Assembly: GCF_000813145.1 (NCBI RefSeq)
Contig: NZ_BAZF01000016.1
Span: 34,582 to 98,581, forward strand
Length of the DNA: 64,000 nt
Reading direction: 5' to 3'
Source of the DNA: Geobacter sp. OR-1
Lineage (GTDB): Bacteria; Desulfobacterota; Desulfuromonadia; Geobacterales; DSM-12255
Shown: positions 9,576 to 17,562 of the stretch, piece by piece
How positions within the stretch are numbered: the first letter of the stretch is position 1
Layout of the letters: every line of letters starts with the position of its first letter
Position numbers and translations under genes: made by a program
The notes under the pieces: generated by a model
Told to the model about the DNA's origin: nothing
Seen by the model: only the letters and a program-made list of their open reading frames with translations
The model's database searches: none

Positions 9576-10865
9576 ATGACCCTGCTCCCTGGGCGGCTGA
9601 ACAACCGCATGATCCTTCTGGTCTCGATTGTGCTTTGCATTACCGGAATTCTCTCGGGATGGGTGACTGCAACGCGCCATTCAGACAGGCTAATCACGGA
9701 GATGCGTGAGCATTCGTCGGTCATGGTCAAACATTTTGCGGAGAATTGCGCCCGGTATCTGATTCTCCAGGATTACTCCGAGTTGGAAGCATTTCTCCTC
9801 AAATCTGCGGAGCTGCCAAACGTAATCAGTCTGCAGGTCTGCGAACCTGACGGCCGGATCGTCGGTGATGTCATACGAAGATCCGATGGCAACCTGGTTT
9901 CGAAGTCGGGGATCCGACAGACACGCCCTCCCGCTACTACCGTACCATCCCATGTAATCACCGGGGACATCATGACCTTCTGGTACCCGATCTCGGCCGG
10001 AAGCCGACTCGGCTGGATAAAGGCGGAGTTCTCCCTGGCGTCCATCAAACAGGCTCAGGTGGCGACATGGACGCAGAGTCTGATCCTCGCCCTGCTCTGG
10101 ATCATCGGCAGCGCCGCCATGATTTTCATCGTACTCCGGCCAACCGCGGTTGCACTCGACAAACTGGCTCAATTTGCCCGGGAGCTGCATGAATGCAAAG
10201 GGAACCTGATTCAGGTCGAACATGATGCAATCGAGATAGAAACACTTGAGAAATCATTAAATTACGCCTCAACTGAACTCATTGCCGATATCACCGAGCG
10301 GAAAGAGGCGGAACTGCAGCTCCACGCCAGCGAGCAGGCCTTTCGCGCCGTGGTGGAGAATTCGCCCGATGTCATTGTTCGTTACGACCGGGAAGGGCGA
10401 CGTATCTACGTCAACCCGGAATTCGAACGGGTGAATAATCTCACTTCTGAGCAGGTGCTGGGCAAATCGCCGATCGAACTCTCAACCGAGTTGTCGCCGA
10501 TGGCTGTGGCCTTTACGGAAAAGCTGATGGAAGCCATGGACTCCGGCATTGTAACCAAAATCGACCTTTCCTGGACCAAGGAAGGCAATCCGATCTGCTG
10601 GTATGTCCGCGTAGTCCCGGAGTTCGATGCCAACGGGACGGTCATAAGCGCCCTCACGATCTGGAGCGACATCTCGGAACGCAAACAGACCGAGGAACAA
10701 TTGAAGGTTCTCAATGAAAAGCTCGATCAACGCGTTCAGGAACGGACCGCGGAGCTGGAGGCTAAAAACAGTGAACTGGCTCGGCTGAACAAGATCTTTG
10801 TCGGCAGGGAACTCCGTATGATCGAGCTGAAAGAGCGGATCAGGGAGCTGGAAAACGGCAAATAG
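9576..10865 (+). CDS. Membrane sensor with PAS domain, no kinase domain
   Basis: 429 residues. TM helix 1 at about 11-32, a periplasmic domain, TM helix 2 at about 165-187, a short linker ending ADITERK, then a PAS domain at about 245-370 (AFRAVVENSPDVIVRYDREG to TIWSDISERK). A coil (LDQRVQERTAELEAKN) and the tail VGRELRMIELKERIRELE close it. The ATG directly follows the TAA of the binding-protein gene, which suggests co-translation and a two-protein sensor. Like the other tail-bearing proteins it has no output domain. Confidence 0.87.
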   Translation: MTLLPGRLNNRMILLVSIVLCITGILSGWVTATRHSDRLITEMREHSSVMVKHFAENCARYLILQDYSELEAFLLKSAELPNVISLQVCEPDGRIVGDVIRRSDGNLVSKSGIRQTRPPATTVPSHVITGDIMTFWYPISAGSRLGWIKAEFSLASIKQAQVATWTQSLILALLWIIGSAAMIFIVLRPTAVALDKLAQFARELHECKGNLIQVEHDAIEIETLEKSLNYASTELIADITERKEAELQLHASEQAFRAVVENSPDVIVRYDREGRRIYVNPEFERVNNLTSEQVLGKSPIELSTELSPMAVAFTEKLMEAMDSGIVTKIDLSWTKEGNPICWYVRVVPEFDANGTVISALTIWSDISERKQTEEQLKVLNEKLDQRVQERTAELEAKNSELARLNKIFVGRELRMIELKERIRELENGK

Positions 10866-10875
10866 GACAACGAGC

Positions 10876-12474
10876 TTGGCATACTTACGGATAATAACCG
10901 ACAACGGGGAACATGTTGTTCCCTGCCCCCCCGGGATGTCACTGAGGGAGATCCTGGTGAACGCTGGGTTCCCGGTGCGCGCCGGCTGCGGTGGGATTGG
11001 GGCCTGCGGGCTCTGTATCGTGCGGATCCAAGCCGGGGACACAGATCCCCCTGCAGCGAACGAACTGCGAAGACTGCGGCCGGAGCAGATCAGCAAAGGG
11101 GATCGGCTTGCCTGCCAGGTATACCCATGCGGAGATCTCACCCTGACGATCCCGTCCCCTCTCCTGGCCGCTGACTGGCGAAGTTTACCACCGGACGCCG
11201 ACTGGCAACCCTCCCGGGACGAGCGCCACCGGAAAGCAGAGACTGCCCTCGGCATGGCAATCGACCTGGGGACAACCCGGATACGCCTTGCCCTCTGGGA
11301 CCTTAACACAGGGGAAAGACTGGCCGGCCGCATCGGCCCCAACCCGCAGGCGGTTTTCGGCAGCGACATCATGAACAGACTTAACGCCGCTTGCGAGTCA
11401 TTGGAACGCGCCGCCGAGATCGGGCAGCTGACGCGGAATGCCATAGGCGCGGCACTGATCGATATTGCAGAAATCGAGGGGTATCGGCCGGCGAAGATCA
11501 ACAGGGTTGTCATTGTCGGTAACAGCGTCATGCTCACCCTGCTGACAGGGAGAAATTACGATCTGCTCTTAAAACCTGCCCACTGGACCGGCGCAATCGA
11601 TTGCCAGCCGGAGGAAACCGATTCCTGGCGCCGCCTCTGGGGCATCAGCGACCAAGCTTCCATAGATGTGGTAGCGCCGCTGGCAGGGTTCATCGGCTCC
11701 GACCTCCTGGCCGCGGCGCTTGCCACCCGGCTGACCGAACAAACAGCAGGCGCGCTTTTGATCGACTTCGGTACCAACTCCGAAATAGCACTCTGGGACG
11801 GCACTACCCTCTGGGCTACTTCCGCAGCAGGTGGACCGGCCTTCGAGGGGTGCGGCATCAGCTGCGGCATGCCGGCAGAGCCAGGGGCTATCCACAGGTT
11901 TGAACCGCAATCCCACCCTGCCGGCTTTCGTTTTGAAGTGCTCGGGGGAGGCGAACCACTCGGGATCTGCGGCTCCGGTCTGGTGGATATAATCGCCAAC
12001 CTGAGAAGGGCTGGTATACTGAATAACATTGGAAAGTTTTTACCCGATATCGGCGACCAGGGACTGGCCATCATAAAGGGGCGAACCGGCCTGGCGCTGA
12101 CAAAGCGCGATATCGACGGGTTCCAGCGAGCCAAGGCAGCCATCGCTGCTGGTATCCGGACCGTTATGAGCAAAGCAGGTCTGACTCCGGAGAAGTTGCA
12201 GCGCATCTGTATCTGCGGAGCTTTCGGCCGCTACCTCGATACGGGAAACGCCCGGGAGATCGGCATGTTGCCCCAAGTTGACCCTGACCGGGTCGAACTG
12301 TGCGGCAACAGCGCGCTGACCGGTTGCGAGATACTTCTTATTCACCCTGACCGCTCGGCAGCCATGGATAAAATGAGAAACATTGCCAGGATCATCAACC
12401 TGGCCCAGGTACCGGAATTTGAAGAGCAGTTCATATCGGCACTTTACCTGCGGCCGATGGCACTGGAACCCTGA
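10876..12474 (+). CDS. 2Fe-2S/ASKHA reductive activator of corrinoid proteins (RACo/DUF4445 type)
   Basis: 532 residues. The N-terminal ferredoxin-like domain carries the 2Fe-2S pattern C38-x5-C44-x2-C47 (GCGGIGACGLC) with a fourth cysteine near 79 (LACQVYPCG). An ASKHA ATPase-type domain follows (MAIDLGTTRIRLAL near 130, IDFGTNSEIALW, CGISCGMPAEPGA, and a late ICGAFGRYLD). In this family, ATP-driven reduction returns inactive Co(II) corrinoid to Co(I). The adjacent corrinoid protein (41 bases downstream) is the obvious partner. Start is TTG with AGGA upstream; no better start was seen. The 2Fe-2S type resembles RACo rather than methanogen RamA, which has 4Fe-4S clusters. Confidence 0.88.
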   Translation: MAYLRIITDNGEHVVPCPPGMSLREILVNAGFPVRAGCGGIGACGLCIVRIQAGDTDPPAANELRRLRPEQISKGDRLACQVYPCGDLTLTIPSPLLAADWRSLPPDADWQPSRDERHRKAETALGMAIDLGTTRIRLALWDLNTGERLAGRIGPNPQAVFGSDIMNRLNAACESLERAAEIGQLTRNAIGAALIDIAEIEGYRPAKINRVVIVGNSVMLTLLTGRNYDLLLKPAHWTGAIDCQPEETDSWRRLWGISDQASIDVVAPLAGFIGSDLLAAALATRLTEQTAGALLIDFGTNSEIALWDGTTLWATSAAGGPAFEGCGISCGMPAEPGAIHRFEPQSHPAGFRFEVLGGGEPLGICGSGLVDIIANLRRAGILNNIGKFLPDIGDQGLAIIKGRTGLALTKRDIDGFQRAKAAIAAGIRTVMSKAGLTPEKLQRICICGAFGRYLDTGNAREIGMLPQVDPDRVELCGNSALTGCEILLIHPDRSAAMDKMRNIARIINLAQVPEFEEQFISALYLRPMALEP

Positions 12475-12515
12475 TAGCCATACCACGCTCACCGGCTGCC
12501 GCCACAGGAGGCCCC

Positions 12516-13181
12516 ATGCTGGAGCAGATTATAAAATCGTACAACGAGGCGATCTTCGACACCGACCGGGAGCAGGCCCTGCATGTTATTCACTCAGCGA
12601 TCACCCAGGGAGTTTCGCCGGAGGATGTGATCTTCAAGATCGTGATCCCGGCCATCGAACAGATGGTCAAGTCGATCAGCGAGGATTTCGACGCCAACCT
12701 GGCCCAGCACTTCATGACCGCGCAGATCGCAGCCGAGGTTACGGAAGAGATGCTTGCCCATTTCAGCAAGCCTCCCCAGGTGATCGGCAGGGTGGTTATC
12801 GGCACCGCCGAAGGAGACCTGCATTCCCTCGGTAAAAGGATCGTCATGGGATGCCTTAAGGCCCAGATGATCGAGGTGACCGATCTGGGGGTCAATGTGC
12901 CTGCGGAACGGTTCGTTGCTGAAGCTGTCGCCCATGGCGCCCGGGTAATAGGAATCTCGGCAATGATGGCCCATACCGCCCGGGGCGAAAACGGCTGTCT
13001 CAGGGTGCGGCAGCTCCTGCAGGAACGGGGGCTCGAAGGAAAGATCAAGATCATTGTCGGCGGCGCCCCTTTCCGTTTCGATCATGAGCTGTACCGGACC
13101 GTGCAGGCCGATGCCTGGGCAGAGGACGGTATCAGCGCCGGTAAGATCATCACCGACCTGATCCGGGAGGTGCAACCATGA
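12516..13181 (+). CDS. Corrinoid (B12-binding) protein, MtaC/MtbC type
   Basis: 221 residues: a helical cap domain (about 1-85) followed by a B12-binding Rossmann-like domain. The cobalt ligand motif D-x-H-x-x-G is D101-L-H103-S-L-G106 (GDLHSLGKRIV), with the later GISAMMAH and IIVGGAPF blocks that hold the nucleotide tail. It carries a methyl group between methyltransferases. The length fits methanol/methylamine corrinoid proteins. Its stop overlaps the start of the UroD-type gene by four bases, and the reductive activator is just upstream. A substrate-specific MtaB/MttB-type enzyme, normally encoded next to such a protein, is missing. Confidence 0.93.
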   Translation: MLEQIIKSYNEAIFDTDREQALHVIHSAITQGVSPEDVIFKIVIPAIEQMVKSISEDFDANLAQHFMTAQIAAEVTEEMLAHFSKPPQVIGRVVIGTAEGDLHSLGKRIVMGCLKAQMIEVTDLGVNVPAERFVAEAVAHGARVIGISAMMAHTARGENGCLRVRQLLQERGLEGKIKIIVGGAPFRFDHELYRTVQADAWAEDGISAGKIITDLIREVQP

Positions 13182-14221
13182 TTACCGGCATGGAGAGGCT
13201 CGTGGCAGCAATCAATGGGGGAGTCTCGGACCGGATTCCGGTGTTCTGCAACCTGATCGACCAGGGAGCGAAGGAACTCGGCATGCCGCTTAAGGAGTAT
13301 TACGCCGACGGCGCCCATGTCGCCGAAGCCCAACTCAGGATGCGGGAACGCTACGGCCACGACAACGTCTGGAGCCTTTTCTATGTCGGCAAGGAAGCCG
13401 AACTGCTGGGCTGCCGGAAGATCAGGTATGCAGAGGATGGCCCCCCCAATGTGGAGGATTATGTCATCAAGGTGTACGACGATATCGCCGTACTCCGGAT
13501 CCCCACTGACCTGAATGCGCATCCGGCGTTCCGGGAGGAGCTGAAATGCCTGCAGATCCTGAAGCGGGAAGTGGGGGGCAAGTACCCGATCTGCGCCTAC
13601 GTCACCTCCACCATGACCCTGCCGGCCCTCCTGATGGGGATGGACAAATGGCTGGAACTGCTCCTGTGCGGCCCGCCAGACCTGCGTGACGCGCTCCTGA
13701 CCAAGTGCCACGAGTTCTTTGTCAAGGAGATGACCGCTTATCGCGATGCCGGCGCCGATGTGCTGGTCTACTCGAACCCGTTCGGCTCGACCGATACCGT
13801 TTCGATGAATTATTTCCACGATCACTCCCTCCCCTGGATAGAAAGGGACATCAAGGCAGTCGGTACGGCGGGTATCGTCTATTACTGCGGCACGTCCCGC
13901 TTCAATCGGGTGATAGACTCAGTGCTGAAGAGGACCGGCATCGGCGTCTACTACCTGAGTCCTCTCGACGATCTCGTCGAAGGGAAAAAGATCATCGCCG
14001 GCCGGGGACTGACCTGCGGGGTGATCAACGATATGAAGCTGATCGACTGGACCCGGGAGGAGATCCGGGCCGAGGTTCGCCGGTTGATCGAGGCCGGCAT
14101 GCCGGGCGGAAAATTCCTGTTCGGCACCGGGGTCATGCCGTACCAGATCCCGGAGGAAAATATCAGGACCATGCTCGAAGCAGCCTATGAATACGGCAGC
14201 TATGAAAAGCAGGGCTCATGA
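13178..14221 (+). CDS. Uroporphyrinogen decarboxylase-family methyltransferase-like protein
   Basis: 347 residues of the UroD fold (opening MERLVAAINGGVSDRIPVF), the family that includes MtaA, MtbA and CmuA, which move methyl groups between corrinoid proteins and thiols. The usual zinc site H-x-C plus a distant C is altered: the first part reads YYCG where HxCG is expected, and the region before IPEENI reads GTGVMPYQ where a cysteine normally follows the glycine. Only one canonical ligand remains; another cysteine is close by in GLTCGVIND. It may use a different acceptor or act as a sensor. It overlaps both neighbours by four bases. True uroporphyrinogen decarboxylase is unlikely in this setting. 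Confidence 0.85.
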   Translation: MITGMERLVAAINGGVSDRIPVFCNLIDQGAKELGMPLKEYYADGAHVAEAQLRMRERYGHDNVWSLFYVGKEAELLGCRKIRYAEDGPPNVEDYVIKVYDDIAVLRIPTDLNAHPAFREELKCLQILKREVGGKYPICAYVTSTMTLPALLMGMDKWLELLLCGPPDLRDALLTKCHEFFVKEMTAYRDAGADVLVYSNPFGSTDTVSMNYFHDHSLPWIERDIKAVGTAGIVYYCGTSRFNRVIDSVLKRTGIGVYYLSPLDDLVEGKKIIAGRGLTCGVINDMKLIDWTREEIRAEVRRLIEAGMPGGKFLFGTGVMPYQIPEENIRTMLEAAYEYGSYEKQGS

Positions 14222-14811
14222 CCGGCGACCGGCTGCTGCTCCTGGGGTGCGGTATCCTGAAAAAGGAGGTCGACTTCCTGATCGCCAGGAACAACTGGCC
14301 GATGGAGACACTCTTTCTCGACTCCGCCCTCCACGTCGACTTCGACAGCCTGGCCAAAGCGCTCACATCCTCCCTTGCCAGGCACCGGGAAGAGGATGTC
14401 ATTGTTCTCTACGGCACCTGCCACCCCCTTATGGAGCAGATGCTGGCTAAAGCGGGCACCTTTAGAACCTGCGGGCAGAACTGCTGCGAGATGCTATTGG
14501 GTAATGATCTCTTCAGCAGTGAGCTTGCCAACGGCGCATACTTCCTTCTGGAAGATTGGGCTCGCCGCTGGGACCAGATCCTGACCAAGACATTCAACAC
14601 GAAGAATCTGGAGCTGATCAGCGACATCTTTCAGGGTGACCGGAAATACCTTCTTGGGATCAGGACCCCCTGTTCCGGCGATTTCACAGCCGAGGCAGAG
14701 GCTGCAGGGCAAACGGTCGGGATGCCGCTCCATTGGCTGGACGTTTCCCTCGACCACCTGGAGTCGGTCCTCCTCGAAGCGATTACCCGCAAACAAGGCG
14801 AGGCCAGATGA
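14218..14811 (+). CDS. DUF1638 domain protein
   Basis: 197 residues matching the DUF1638 pattern as I know it: LLLGCGILKKEV at the start, a middle VLYGTCHPLME, then GQNCCEMLLG, and a late HWLDVSLDHLE. The conserved cysteines (LGCGI, GTCH, CGQNCCEM) suggest metal or cofactor binding. Members are typically encoded beside corrinoid proteins and UroD-type methyltransferases, as here, but their reaction is unknown. Four-base overlaps at both ends place it firmly in the corrinoid-kinase operon. Confidence 0.85.
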   Translation: MTGDRLLLLGCGILKKEVDFLIARNNWPMETLFLDSALHVDFDSLAKALTSSLARHREEDVIVLYGTCHPLMEQMLAKAGTFRTCGQNCCEMLLGNDLFSSELANGAYFLLEDWARRWDQILTKTFNTKNLELISDIFQGDRKYLLGIRTPCSGDFTAEAEAAGQTVGMPLHWLDVSLDHLESVLLEAITRKQGEAR

Positions 14812-17189
14812 CTGATATGATCACGATATCCAGGGAAGAACTGGAGCACTTGAAGGAGCGCGCCGCCAAAAGCTCCATGGACAAGTCGTACCTCCAGCTG
14901 GTGATCCGGCTTATGAACAGGGTGAGCGCCGTTTCGGGGCTGGAGGATACGGTCGACTGCATGCTGCGCAACATCCTGGATGTCATTGGCGGTGCCAACA
15001 TTATCCTATACTACTTCATAGACAGTGACATCTTCTCTGCCGATGCCTACGGCAAGAGGTTGCGGCTCGACACCATCGACGACGACCTGGTGCAACGGGT
15101 CATTGTTACAAAAGAACCGGTTGAGGCCGAGCATCCTTTCAGCGATACCATGATGCAAACCCCGGAATTCACCAAGGCCTACACCTGGGTCTATCCGCTC
15201 CTGGTCGGCCCCGATCTCGTAGGTGTCTTCAAAATGGAGAGCCTCCATATCGGTGTCCGCGATCTGTATCAATACCTGCCGACATTCTTCAGCTTCGTCG
15301 CATTGGTCCTGAAGAATGAGATCCTGGGCGAATCAAGACTCAAACAGGCCTATGATCAATTGAGCGAAATCAATGAAGAGCTGGAACTGGAAGTGGCTGA
15401 GCGCGAATTGATCGAAAATGAGCTACGCACAGCCAGAGACGAACTGGAAGATAAGGTTGCCAAGCGGACCTTTGAACTGAGAGAAGCGAATGAGCATCTT
15501 CAGCTGGAGCTTGACGAGCGCATAAAGGCGCAGGAGGCGCTGCGCAGGTATTCGGAAGAGGTGGAAGATCTGTATAACCGTGCTCCGTGCGGTTATCACT
15601 CCCTGGACATGTCCGGCAATTTTGTCCGGATCAATGATACGGAGCTGGAGTGGCTCGGTTACAAAAGGGAAGAAATCGTCGGCGTCAAGAACTTTAATGA
15701 CCTGCTCAGCGAGAAAAGCCGGGAGGGATTCCGGGAAAACTTCCCTATCTTCAAAGCCCAGGGGTGGATCAAGGACCTTGAGTTCGAGATGGTTCGTAAA
15801 GACGGGTCAACCTTTCCGGTTCTCGTGAGCGCCACTGCAATCAAGGATAAAAACGGCATCCCGGTTATCAGCCGTTCGACCATGTTCGACGTCACCGACC
15901 GGCAGAAGATATCCGCATCGGAACATTTGCTGAGCGCCATCGTGGAATCGTCTGATGATGCGATCATGAGCAAGGATATGGATGAGATAATCCTCTCCTG
16001 GAACAGGGGGGCGGAACGTATCTACGGTTATGCGGCTGAGGAAATCATCGGGTGCAGCATAATGCTGCTGGTACCACCGGACCGGATTAAGGAAATTGAT
16101 GATATCATGACCGCCCTGAAGCACGGGGAGCGAATCGAGCATTTTACGACAGAGAGGCTCCGTAAAAACGGGGAAAGGATTTTCGTATCACTTACTGTTT
16201 CACCGATCAGGGACTCGGCAGGTGACGTTGTCTCGGCTTCGATCATCTCACGCAATATTTCGGAACAGGTCCGGCTTGCAAATGAACTGCAAACGCAGCG
16301 CACCAACCAGGAAGAATTGATCCGGAAACGTACCGAAGAACTGCTGGAGCGGAGCAGCGAGCTTCAGGACAACCAGCAGGCGTTGATGAATATTGTGGAT
16401 GATCTCAACCAGAAAACCGACGAACTTGAACAGGCCAACGCCAAGCTTATGGAACTCGACCGGCTGAAATCGATGTTTATCGCCTCGATGAGCCATGAAT
16501 TGCGGACACCGCTCAACTCGATCATCGGCTTTTCCAGCATCCTCTGCGACGAATGGCTCGGCCCGGTGAATCAGGAACAGAAGGAGAATCTTGCCATCAT
16601 CCTCCGTTCCGGCAAACATCTCCTGACCCTGATCAACGATGTCATCGATGTCTCCAAGATCGAGGCCGGCAAGATCGAGGTCAAGAACGAAGAGTTCGAC
16701 CTGTTCGATCTGATGACCGAGGGAATCCAGTACCTGGAGAAAGATATCAAGGAGAAACAGCTTGAACTGCAGACACATCTGCGGCATCTCCTTATCTACT
16801 CGGACCGCCGCCGGCTGCTGCAGTGTTTCATCAACCTGCTTTCCAATGCGCTCAAGTTTACGGAATACGGGAGCATTGCCGTTGAAGTTGCTTCCGAGTG
16901 CGGGGATACCGGAGAGGGAACCGGACAGGTCATGATTTCCGTCCGCGACACCGGCATCGGGATCGTTCCGGAAGACATCCCGCGGCTGTTTCAACCCTTT
17001 GTCCGCCTCGACTCACCGATGAAGGCAACCGTGCCGGGAACCGGGCTCGGGCTGTATCTTACCCGGAAGTTGGTTGGCGAAGTCCTGAACGGTGATATAC
17101 TTTGCGCAAGCGAGATTGGCAAGGGAAGCACCTTTACCATAAGCATTCCGGAGAGAATCGATGCAAAAGGTACTGGTAATAGAAGATAA
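14808..17189 (+). CDS. Sensor histidine kinase, GAF-like/PAS/PAS/HisKA/HATPase
   Basis: 793 residues, soluble. Start ATG 14808 overlaps the previous stop (ATGA); the frame is open upstream but lies within the DUF1638 gene. Regions: an N-terminal GAF-like sensor (1-175), a coiled coil (175-245), PAS (about 250-365), PAS (about 372-490, ending ISRNISEQ), a coil, then HisKA with the phospho-acceptor H563 (MSHELRTPLNSIIGF) and a HATPase domain (N box INLLSNALKFTE, G boxes DTGIGI and GTGLGLYL). Its fusion to the corrinoid operon suggests that it reads the state of that system, as methyltransferase-linked kinases such as MsmS do in methanogens; for this protein that is inference. Confidence 0.92.
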   Translation: MTDMITISREELEHLKERAAKSSMDKSYLQLVIRLMNRVSAVSGLEDTVDCMLRNILDVIGGANIILYYFIDSDIFSADAYGKRLRLDTIDDDLVQRVIVTKEPVEAEHPFSDTMMQTPEFTKAYTWVYPLLVGPDLVGVFKMESLHIGVRDLYQYLPTFFSFVALVLKNEILGESRLKQAYDQLSEINEELELEVAERELIENELRTARDELEDKVAKRTFELREANEHLQLELDERIKAQEALRRYSEEVEDLYNRAPCGYHSLDMSGNFVRINDTELEWLGYKREEIVGVKNFNDLLSEKSREGFRENFPIFKAQGWIKDLEFEMVRKDGSTFPVLVSATAIKDKNGIPVISRSTMFDVTDRQKISASEHLLSAIVESSDDAIMSKDMDEIILSWNRGAERIYGYAAEEIIGCSIMLLVPPDRIKEIDDIMTALKHGERIEHFTTERLRKNGERIFVSLTVSPIRDSAGDVVSASIISRNISEQVRLANELQTQRTNQEELIRKRTEELLERSSELQDNQQALMNIVDDLNQKTDELEQANAKLMELDRLKSMFIASMSHELRTPLNSIIGFSSILCDEWLGPVNQEQKENLAIILRSGKHLLTLINDVIDVSKIEAGKIEVKNEEFDLFDLMTEGIQYLEKDIKEKQLELQTHLRHLLIYSDRRRLLQCFINLLSNALKFTEYGSIAVEVASECGDTGEGTGQVMISVRDTGIGIVPEDIPRLFQPFVRLDSPMKATVPGTGLGLYLTRKLVGEVLNGDILCASEIGKGSTFTISIPERIDAKGTGNRR

Positions 17190-17562
17190 TAAGGATAACC
17201 TCCGCCTTATCACCTATGCGCTGGAGCGGCACGGATTCGAGGTAATAGCCGCGGATACCGGCATGAAAGGGGTCGAACTGGCGGTCAGCACCCACCCCTA
17301 TTTCATCATCATGGACATCAACCTCCCGGACATCGACGGCTACGAAGCTACCAGACGGATCCGCGGGAGCAAGGCCAATGGCGACATACCGATAATAGCC
17401 ATCACATCGTACGCAATGTCGGGCGACAGTGACCGGATCATCGCCGCAGGCTGCAACGGCTATTTCGAGAAACCTATTGATCCTCTGACCATCACCGACA
17501 AGATTCTGGAATTGCTCGACCAGATCAAGGGATATCCCGGTACTAAGAAGGAGCAGCCATGA
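17161..17562 (+). CDS. Single-domain response regulator (CheY-like)
   Basis: 133 residues, a lone receiver: acidic pair E8/D9, phospho-acceptor D52 in IIMDINLPDIDG, T/S in AITSYA, and K in YFEKPID. It overlaps the upstream kinase by 29 bases and the downstream hybrid kinase by four, so it is probably a phosphorelay carrier between them. The sequence resembles DivK-type receivers. No output domain is present. Confidence 0.92.
   Translation: MQKVLVIEDNKDNLRLITYALERHGFEVIAADTGMKGVELAVSTHPYFIIMDINLPDIDGYEATRRIRGSKANGDIPIIAITSYAMSGDSDRIIAAGCNGYFEKPIDPLTITDKILELLDQIKGYPGTKKEQP

Noticed and set aside
12516..14221. Reading the corrinoid genes as a complete methanol or methylamine pathway
   Set aside because: No MtaB-, MtmB- or MttB-type substrate methyltransferase is encoded, and the UroD-type protein lacks the full zinc site.
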